DNA of 51,349 bases, from NCBI GenBank assembly GCA_947388185.1, contig CANDQP010000006.1:1-51349 (forward strand), given 5' to 3'. Below are positions 26,217-33,011 of the stretch, one piece after another. The notes under the pieces were generated by a model. That model had not been told where the DNA came from. It searched no databases and worked only from the letters and a program-made list of their open reading frames with translations. The position numbers and the translations under genes were made by a program. Origin of the DNA: an uncultured Dorea sp. (GTDB taxonomy: Bacteria; Bacillota; Clostridia; Lachnospirales; Lachnospiraceae). How positions within the stretch are numbered: the first letter of the stretch is position 1; each line of letters starts with the position of its first letter.

Positions 26217-27122
26217 ATGAGAGGAGAAAAAGAGCAGAAATGTCTTGATTTAGTAAGAACTGCAATATTTACCAAAAGTGGAGAGCCGATATTGCATCCA
26301 TTTACGAAAAAAACATATCTGGAAGTTTCAAAAGAAGAGTTTGCAAAAGAGCAGATATGGTTTATCAATTCAGACTGTTACAAAAGCTATTTTGGTTTAC
26401 TTGAAGAGGACAGAACTGAAATTGAAGAAATATTAAGAATCACACAGCCAAATAAAAAAGCTAGTGAGTTTCCAGATTTTATTTTTAATAATGGATTTAT
26501 TGAACATTTTCAAGTTTCATCGTCCAAAACGACGAGAAAAGGTGCAACACAGGCTAAAGAAATGAATTGTTTTATATCTAAGGTTAGTAGAGAAACAGAG
26601 AAAATAGAACAAGAATGGAACGATATCCCAAGTTTTGATGAGGTGCGCTCTAAACAGTGGATAATGGAGAATCCAGAACATAGTCATGCATATCTTGTAG
26701 AATCATTTAAGAATAGTTGGGACAAGCATATGGAGAGCAGGGAGAAATATGCAGGCAATAAAAGTATTGGTATATTTATGATTGAATATTCAGAACTCGC
26801 ACTTAGTATGTGTGAGAATGTATATGTGGATTGGATAAACGGAATGTCTCAAGGTGATATGCGTGAACAGGAGCGGTTCCGTTGTTACCGTTTAAGTCGA
26901 GATAAAGAATTACTTAATTTCATATATCAGTATAAAGAGCAACTAAAGTATGTCATATTCGTTTATTGTGAGGGGTTTGAAATTATACGTTTAGTAAATA
27001 TTCCATATTTACTTAAATTGCTTCCGTGGGATTATGTGATATATCCTATGATGGTTCAGACGGTATCGTCATTGTGTAATATAAGCGTTCCAAAAGATTT
27101 AAGTAAGAAAGACATTTGGTAA
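26217..27122 (+). CDS. unrecognised protein in the hsdS position of a type I restriction locus
   Basis: This intact 301-residue protein starts 3 bp after the hsdM remnant and ends before the hsdR stump, where a specificity subunit would be expected. It does not look like HsdS: I see no pair of target-recognition domains and conserved helices. Residues 84-100 read EFPDFIFNNGFIEHFQV, which resembles a PD-(D/E)XK core strand with Pro-Asp at 86-87 and Glu96, but Gln stands where Lys is usual. The rest has aromatic-rich helices, a short IGIFMIEYSE strand and a segment VIYPMMVQTV. There is no signal peptide. Translation may be coupled to hsdM, since no clear ribosome binding site is seen. Function unknown; a nuclease-like or accessory defence role is a guess. 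Confidence 0.7.
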   Translation: MRGEKEQKCLDLVRTAIFTKSGEPILHPFTKKTYLEVSKEEFAKEQIWFINSDCYKSYFGLLEEDRTEIEEILRITQPNKKASEFPDFIFNNGFIEHFQVSSSKTTRKGATQAKEMNCFISKVSRETEKIEQEWNDIPSFDEVRSKQWIMENPEHSHAYLVESFKNSWDKHMESREKYAGNKSIGIFMIEYSELALSMCENVYVDWINGMSQGDMREQERFRCYRLSRDKELLNFIYQYKEQLKYVIFVYCEGFEIIRLVNIPYLLKLLPWDYVIYPMMVQTVSSLCNISVPKDLSKKDIW

Positions 27123-27545
27123 TGTTGTATGTTTTAGAGATTTGCAGAAAGAAACAGATGAAGTAATTGGACTATTTGGAGATGAAAATGCGGGCAGTAT
27201 CGTGTTGCTGAAAAACTACGAAGCTTATTATGACGGATATGATGAGGATGGAAAAGATTCCAGTATGCAATTGAGAAGTAAGAAAGAATTGATTGAGGGA
27301 TTCATTGATAAAGTGAATGTTAATACAAAGGATGAGGAAGATTGGCAGAGGTTTGTTGATGAACAAAAAGAAAATGATTTAGATAATCTTATCAAAGAGG
27401 AACGTTTAAAACCAGAAGAGACCAAAAAATTTATTAATAATTCATTCAGAGATGGCGGCGGTGCAGGAAACCGCGTATTGAAAAAACAGACAGTATTGAT
27501 AAACTGTTAAAATTTTTCGATAAATATTTTGGCTTAGTTTCATAA
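27123..27545 (+). pseudogene. hsdR: C-terminal stump of type I restriction subunit HsdR
   Basis: The frame reads FRDLQKETDEVIGLFGDENA, a stretch typical of the helical region after the HsdR motor domains. It then jumps to LRSKKELIEGFIDKVNVNT and EEERLKPEETKKFINNSFRD, the usual HsdR C-terminus. So the nuclease and helicase domains are gone, and there is also an internal deletion around 27255. The frame slips at about 27498, and the natural end (KLLKFFDKYFGLVS) is at 27545. No restriction activity can remain. Confidence 0.8.
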
Positions 27546-27573
27546 TTAGTTTTGAGAAAAGTTTGGAGGTAAA

Positions 27574-28671
27574 ATGGTGAATAAATTGATGGACAACGGT
27601 CAGAATAATTTCATGGATAACTTTGTAAAAACAGATAACCTACTAAAAGATATGTGCGGAATTATCGAGTCTGCGCAGGAAACGGCATATAAAGCTGTTA
27701 ATACGGCTCTTATTCAGAGGAATTGGCTGATTGGATACCGTATTGCGGAAGAAGAATTGCAGGGAGATGAACGCTCTGAATATGGTGTGAAGATAATCAA
27801 AGGACTTTCTAAGGAGTTAACGAAACTGTATGGAAAGGGATATGATAGAAGTAATCTGTATCATTGCCTTCGCTTTTATAAGACTTTCCCCGGAATTGTC
27901 GACACGCTGTGTCGACAATCAGGAAGCGTTCTTTCATGGTCGCATTATAGAGTGCTGTTACAGGTTGAAGATAAAAAGGCTCGTGAGTGGTATGAGAAAG
28001 AAGCTTTAGAACAAACTTGGGGAGTCCGTACTTTGCAGCGAAATGTTTCATCCCAGTACTATTACCGAATGTTAAAGACCCAAAAGCAAGATCTTGTTGA
28101 ACGGGAAATGGAAGAACTAACTGCAAAATATCAGAACGATAAGCTAGAGTTTATAAAGAATCCCGTTGTTGCAGAGTTCTTAGGATTTTCTGCGAATACG
28201 GATTTTACCGAGAGCGACCTTGAAAAAAGCATACTCTCAAACCTGCAAAAATTCTTGATGGAGTTAGGTAAAGGATACGCGTTTGTGGCAAGGCAGCAGC
28301 ATATCCATACAGAAAAGAAAGACTATTTTATTGACCTTGTATTTTACAACTATATACTTAAATGTTTTGTGCTGATTGATTTGAAAACAGAGAAAATCAC
28401 ACATCAGGATGTAGGGCAGATGGATATGTATATCCGCATGTATGACGAGTTGAAACGCAGTGATGGAGATAATCCAACGATAGGGGTTGTGCTGTGTTCC
28501 GATACGGATGAGGATATCGCCCGTTATTCTGTTCTTCATGGAAATGAACAGCTTTTTGCATCGAAATATAAGCTGTACCTGCCGACAGAGGAAGAACTAA
28601 GGGCGGAAATCGAGACACAAAAGACAATGTTTTACCTTCAGCAAAAGAAAAATCTGGGAATAGAAGAATAG
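27574..28671 (+). CDS. YhcG-family PD-(D/E)XK nuclease (DUF1016)
   Basis: This intact 365-residue protein has the YhcG/DUF1016 N-terminal helical domain (LIQRNWLIGYRIAEEE, YGKGYDRSNLYHCLRFYKTF, LSWSHYRVLLQV). The C-terminal PD-(D/E)XK nuclease domain has Asp254 in FIDLVFYN and the Asp269-Leu-Lys271 strand in LIDLKTEKI, then HQDVGQMDMYI. The family is commonly found in restriction and other mobile defence loci, with an unsettled role. GGAGGT (27565-27570) is very close to ATG 27574, so GTG 27577 could be the true start. It follows the hsdR stump by 28 bp and ends at its own terminator, so it is the only intact enzyme of this locus that I recognise. Confidence 0.88.
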   Translation: MVNKLMDNGQNNFMDNFVKTDNLLKDMCGIIESAQETAYKAVNTALIQRNWLIGYRIAEEELQGDERSEYGVKIIKGLSKELTKLYGKGYDRSNLYHCLRFYKTFPGIVDTLCRQSGSVLSWSHYRVLLQVEDKKAREWYEKEALEQTWGVRTLQRNVSSQYYYRMLKTQKQDLVEREMEELTAKYQNDKLEFIKNPVVAEFLGFSANTDFTESDLEKSILSNLQKFLMELGKGYAFVARQQHIHTEKKDYFIDLVFYNYILKCFVLIDLKTEKITHQDVGQMDMYIRMYDELKRSDGDNPTIGVVLCSDTDEDIARYSVLHGNEQLFASKYKLYLPTEEELRAEIETQKTMFYLQQKKNLGIEE

Positions 28672-28695
28672 GAAATAAAGAATCATTCTGCGGTA

Positions 28696-28725
28696 AGGTG
28701 TTGCGGATTTGCGACACCTATTTTT
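28696..28725 (+). terminator. intrinsic terminator after the YhcG gene
   Basis: AGGTGTTGC (28696-28704) pairs with GCGACACCT (28711-28719) and ATTTTT follows. Confidence 0.85.
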
Positions 28726-28745
28726 AATGTCTGCGTATCATCTTA

Positions 28746-29279
28746 GAACGGTATTTCACCGTCTACAACGAAAATAGCAGAGGAAGTCGGAGTATCCAGA
28801 GGAACGGTATATAAATATCTGGTTGCCATGAATGACAGGGGCATGATTGAATATGACGGACATGACATTCAGACGGACGTAACAAGGAAACTGAATACAG
28901 AACTTCCCAGATAGCGATTGTGGGTTCTGTCCCATGTGGCTCTCCCCAATATGAGGAGGAAAATATAGAAGAATATATTTCACTTCCGACAGCTATTTTC
29001 GGCAAGGGTGATTTCTATATTCTCCATGCAAGCGGGGATTCGATGGTTGATGCGGGGATAGACGACGGCGACCTCGTAGTAATCAGGAAACAAAACTATG
29101 CGGACGACGGCGACATTGTTGTAGCTCTGGTTGATAATCAGAACACATTAAAAACATTCTATCGTGACGAGCAGGGCAGGAAGATTATCCTGCATCCTGA
29201 GAATGAAAGTATGGATGATATTGTCGTTGATAACTGCTATATACAAGGGATTGCCTGCCATGTGATTAAAGCGTTATAG
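28746..29279 (+). pseudogene. truncated, frameshifted LexA-like repressor
   Basis: The first frame (28746 to about 28915) reads NGISPSTTKIAEEVGVSRGT and VYKYLVAMNDRGMIEYDG, a LexA-type winged helix lacking its first helix. The frame then slips near 28900, and the S24 peptidase half follows: IAIVGSVPCGSP with the Cys-Gly cleavage site, ASGDSMVDAGIDDGDLV with the nucleophile Ser, and a Lys in NTLKTFYR. Such proteins self-cleave on RecA activation and repress SOS or prophage genes. The C-terminal half could still start at GTG 28920 but would not bind DNA. The 5' end adjoins the YhcG terminator, suggesting a junction between inserted pieces. Confidence 0.75.
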
Positions 29280-29389
29280 ACAGGCGGCGGGGCTAAATAT
29301 AAAGGAATTCGCTATCCAATTATAGATAGTGCGGAAATAAATTATTACCAAATCGGCTACACATAAATAGAAAGTTATTGTTATCCAGA

Positions 29390-29587
29390 ATGGAAGCGGA
29401 AGATTTACAGGAAAGAGATTTGCTCTGCCCTGTGTGCGGATTCAGGATACAGACGTTGTACTCTGATGCTTCGGGACATTTACGTGTGAAGTGTCCGAAA
29501 TGCAAAGTTACTATTTTTTCGCCTCCCTCCCGGCTATCCACGCAAAAAAGCCGCCCGTTTTTTCTTGCCGGACGGCTTTTTGCGTAA
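29390..29587 (+). CDS. small double zinc-knuckle protein
   Basis: This short protein (65 residues from ATG 29390, 69 from TTG 29378) has CPVC and CPKC separated by about 22 residues, with LYSDASGHLRVKCPKC between, which should bind one zinc. I do not recognise it beyond resembling small zinc-ribbon proteins of Clostridial mobile elements. The ribosome binding site is poor, and the last third (SRLSTQKSRPFFLAGRLFA) is read from terminator sequence, so the true end may have been lost. Confidence 0.4.
   Translation: MEAEDLQERDLLCPVCGFRIQTLYSDASGHLRVKCPKCKVTIFSPPSRLSTQKSRPFFLAGRLFA
29541..29584. terminator. terminator hairpin, probably bidirectional
   Basis: CGCAAAAAAGCCG (29541-29553) and CGGCTTTTTGCG (29573-29584) are complementary apart from one extra A, with a partly paired centre. 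The arms supply T runs on both strands. Confidence 0.8.
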
Positions 29588-29774
29588 TGTGATAGCTCTG
29601 ATTATATTTTTTTGTGGTTGCAGGCTCCGAAAAGCCTTGATATTACAGTGTTCCTATTAAAACTCATTCATATTAAATCTTTTCTATACAGTATAAAATA
29701 TGAGGAGGTTCAATTAGTAATTTAGCGCTCCCCCCGAAGCCAGAACTTGTGCTAAATATATTTATAAAAAAGTT

Positions 29775-30272
29775 TTATGATTCTTCTTCAGTTACCTTTG
29801 TGATAAGACCATCTGAATCAAAAGCGAAAACATAAGATACGTCAAATTCTTTTCCATCTTTTTCTGCTGTGACTTTTACGGTTTCCGTCGTCTCTGTTTT
29901 TTCTACAAGCTGTTTTTTATTACTTTAATTTCGATATTTTCTTTTTGGGCTTCTGTGAGGTAAGTTAAGCCAGGGACATTGTTCAGAAAAGCCTCAAGTT
30001 TACCCTTAGCAAAATAATTTCCTACTATTTCTTCCCAGTTTGGAAGGATATCTTCCATTAAAATGATTTCATCTTGATTTTCCGTGTAATATTCTTCGGT
30101 TCCCATGCCAATCACAGAAATGCTTGGACATAACTCATCATTTGGACATGTAAGCATGGTATCAATAACAGCTTCTACACCATTACAGACAGCATCTTCA
30201 CTTTTAGAAACACATCCGCCCAATATACATGCCATTAACAGAGAAAAAACATATATTAATATATTTCTTCAT
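29775..30272 (-). pseudogene. frameshifted lipoprotein gene
   Basis: On the minus strand a signal peptide reads FSLLMACILGGC, a clear lipobox, followed by a soluble domain with YYTENQDEIILMEDILP and VPGLTYLTEAQKENIEIKVI. The ATG at 30272, which has GGCGGGG upstream, is out of frame with the signal peptide by one base. The frame slips again at an A run (29912-29919), after which the protein continues as KQLVEKTETTETVKVTAEKD and ends SDGLITKVTEEES at 29775. A 110-codon piece is open from 30235 to 29903. I do not recognise the soluble domain. Both slips are at A-rich runs, so sequencing error remains possible. Confidence 0.7.
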
Positions 30273-30313
30273 CGAAATCCCCGCCTTTCTTCATTTATGA
30301 GTTACTTATGTTT

Positions 30314-30341
30314 ATTATACTTTTAGACTGTTGATTTGTAA
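30314..30341 (-). promoter_or_regulatory. promoter of the minus-strand lipoprotein gene
   Basis: Read on the minus strand, TTACAA (30341-30336) and a perfect TATAAT (30319-30314) are separated by 16 bp, about 40 bp before the ATG at 30272. Confidence 0.65.
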
Positions 30342-31165
30342 ATGAATTATTTGATTTTTGTGTTATTTGTTTTAAATTTTTGGAATTGTCTTGATATTTG
30401 AGTGAATGTGTGTTAATAATGCATAAGAAGAAAGAAGGGCGTTGCTAATGATGATTATATATTCTGAGTTAGTTCAGACGGAAATATTCATTGTTGTCTT
30501 ATTGGATTGTGTTGCACAATTTTTAGGAGAAAACGGAAATAGTCGCTACTACTGCAATGGTGACGGCTGATGCTGAAAAGCATTAAGTTGATTTGCTATC
30601 TGGGGTAGCCGCTTCTATGACTTCCCTTTTCTATTTACAATATAACATATAATACAATAATATTCAAAAATGAAAAATATTGGTAAAAAATATTTGCTAT
30701 AGTATAAAAATGAGCGGATGGAGTGTGTGCATAATTTTATTGACGATGCAGGGATAACATGATTTTGCGGAAAGGAGCTATTTCCCCAAGGGAGAAGGAG
30801 TCTGTGATATGCACCAGAGGACAGATATGGAAAAGAATAACGGAAAGATTCAGACTGCTGTTGAAGGCGTAATTGTAACAGAAATGGAAATATGGTAGTA
30901 TAAAAAGAAAGGCAGGTGTATGGTCATAGAGACAAAGGACCGGGAGCATAAGAACATTGTTTTTGTTGACTTTCGCCAGAACTTTATAATTTTTATAGCA
31001 GTGAGGCGACAATATGTTGATGGTAGAGTAATTCTTGAGGAAAATATGTAGGTGAAACAGCAGCAGGCATTACAACAGGGAATGATTTTGCCAGGAAAGA
31101 TTTTCAAACGGTGAAACGGCAGACTAATATGAGAGATGAGCAGATAGTACAGGAGGTTGGCAGCT
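30342..31165 (+). other. long leader region before the McrB-like gene
   Basis: There is no recognised gene in about 820 bp. An extended -10 box (TGCTATAGT, 30695-30703) could start a leader of some 460 nt. Two short frames with fair ribosome binding sites lie in it: 30810-30899 (MHQRTDMEKNNGK, 29 codons) and 30920-31051 (MVIETKDREHKN, 43 codons). They may be leader peptides or debris. The part from 30342 to 30690 is very rich in A+T. Confidence 0.4.
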
Positions 31166-32959
31166 ATGGCAAAACTGACTATGACAATAATTGAAGAACT
31201 GTATTCTTATGGGAAAGCGGTCTATAACAGGGAAATTGGCTTGAATGAAGCGACTGACAAGGTTGTGAAAACTTATTCCGGCCAGATCGCAGATTCTTCT
31301 GCCAGCTTCTACATTGGCCTCTATTCTGATTACATGAACGGTAAGGGCTCGACATGGAATCAGAACAGTTCTCTGGTGCTTTATTACGTGGAACATATTG
31401 CGGAAGAATATGGATTGGATTCTGCGAAAAAGGCTTATCTGTCGGCCATGAAGTTTGCAAAGGCCAAGAGCAAGAAAACGCTGATTTCCGATTTGGATGC
31501 GCTGTGGAATAGGCTTTTTGCTGATGAACCGCCATCTTTTCTGGATCTCTATGAGGCTGATTTTGAAAAATGGCTGCAAACCGGAAGTGAGAAGCGGTAC
31601 ACAGAAAACACACTGCGACGATATATCAAAGCATTGAAAAAGGCCGGAGAATGGCTCGGAATTACTTTGGAAGAACCATTGATGAATATCGCCGTAGAGG
31701 ATGGATTCGCAAAGACAGAAGAATGGCTGAAGTCATTACCTGATTTCGATAAAGTCAATCAAGATCATGGACAGGGAGATCTGTCTGCGGCAATGGGGAT
31801 GTATAAGAAATTTTTGATGATTTTGAATGAATCAGCAGACCAGGAAGGTGGTGAGGAAGAATTGCAGGATTCGATAAAGGAAATACTTGAGAAGATAAAG
31901 GATTATATTGTTTCCAAAGGCTTCAGTTATCCGGAGGGACTGATAGAGAACTTCTTCCTCAGTCTGAAAAGCAAACCTTTCGTAATTCTCGCCGGTACTT
32001 CCGGAACCGGCAAGACCCGGCTTGTAAAATTGTTTGCTGAGGCAATCGGAGCTGAGTATAAACTGGTGTCTGTTCGCCCTGACTGGAGTGACGGAAGTGA
32101 CTTGTTTGGACATTATGATTTGAATGGTAATTTTATTGAGGGCCCGGTAAGCAACGTATTTGATGCAGCGGTTGCCAATCCTTCAAAACCGATACTGCTC
32201 TGTCTGGACGAGATGAACCTGGCCAGAGTTGAGTATTACCTGAGCGATTTCCTGTCTGTAATTGAGTCTAGGGAAAAGAAAGAAGACGGAAGTATTGAGA
32301 CGGCTGAAATTGCTCAGTATAAAAACGGCATTCCAGATAATCTGTATATTGTCGGAACTGTTAACATGGATGAAACCACGTTTCCATTCAGCAAAAAGGT
32401 TTTGGATCGTGCGAATACAATTGAATTCAGTTATGTTGATCTGATGCCAGTTTTTGATATGGCAGAGGCCAAAACGGAGGCATTATCTTTGCCGAACAGT
32501 CTTCTGCGAACAGAATATCTGGTGTTAGCCAAGGATTGTATTTCGGATGCAGAATATGTTGGTGAAATCTGTGCTGAGCTGCAGCACATCAACGAGATTC
32601 TTTTGAAGGCGAACGCTCATGTGGGATATCGTGTCAGGGATGAGATCGTATTCTATTTGTTGAATAACAAAAAGGCAGAATATCTGATTACGCATGAGAG
32701 CGCACTGGATAATGAAATCATGCAGAAGATATTGCCGCGTATTCAGGGCAGTTCAGCTTCTATACGGGATATGCTCTGTGAGCTTTTTAAGATTTGTGCT
32801 GCAGATTATACGCAGAAATCAGGCGACAGTGATTCGGAAAGAATGCGTAAGATATTAAATGATGCATCTATTGTATGTATGTACAGAAAAAGTGCGGAAA
32901 AACTGGAACTGATGGTTCGCAGGTTTGAAGACGATGGATTTACATCATATTGGTTGTAA
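31166..32959 (+). CDS. McrB-like AAA+ NTPase of a type IV restriction system
   Basis: This 597-residue protein has a helical N-terminal region (1 to about 260) that ends in an acidic coiled stretch, then a McrB-type AAA+ domain. Walker A GTSGTGKT lies at residues 277-284, then VRPDWSDGSDLFGHYD, Walker B LLCLDEMN with Asp348 and Glu349, and the GTPase-type signature N400-M-D402 in GTVNMDETTFPFSKKVLDRA. McrB proteins use nucleotide hydrolysis to translocate DNA and activate the nuclease McrC. The N-terminal part probably recognises modified DNA, but I see no known EVE or DUF3578 domain. ATG 31166 follows AGGAGG (31151-31156). The nuclease partner follows 52 bp later. Confidence 0.9.
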   Translation: MAKLTMTIIEELYSYGKAVYNREIGLNEATDKVVKTYSGQIADSSASFYIGLYSDYMNGKGSTWNQNSSLVLYYVEHIAEEYGLDSAKKAYLSAMKFAKAKSKKTLISDLDALWNRLFADEPPSFLDLYEADFEKWLQTGSEKRYTENTLRRYIKALKKAGEWLGITLEEPLMNIAVEDGFAKTEEWLKSLPDFDKVNQDHGQGDLSAAMGMYKKFLMILNESADQEGGEEELQDSIKEILEKIKDYIVSKGFSYPEGLIENFFLSLKSKPFVILAGTSGTGKTRLVKLFAEAIGAEYKLVSVRPDWSDGSDLFGHYDLNGNFIEGPVSNVFDAAVANPSKPILLCLDEMNLARVEYYLSDFLSVIESREKKEDGSIETAEIAQYKNGIPDNLYIVGTVNMDETTFPFSKKVLDRANTIEFSYVDLMPVFDMAEAKTEALSLPNSLLRTEYLVLAKDCISDAEYVGEICAELQHINEILLKANAHVGYRVRDEIVFYLLNNKKAEYLITHESALDNEIMQKILPRIQGSSASIRDMLCELFKICAADYTQKSGDSDSERMRKILNDASIVCMYRKSAEKLELMVRRFEDDGFTSYWL

Positions 32960-33011
32960 TCAGAAGCGTACAGTTATATAACTGAGAAAAATTGGGAACG
33001 GAGGAGATCAT

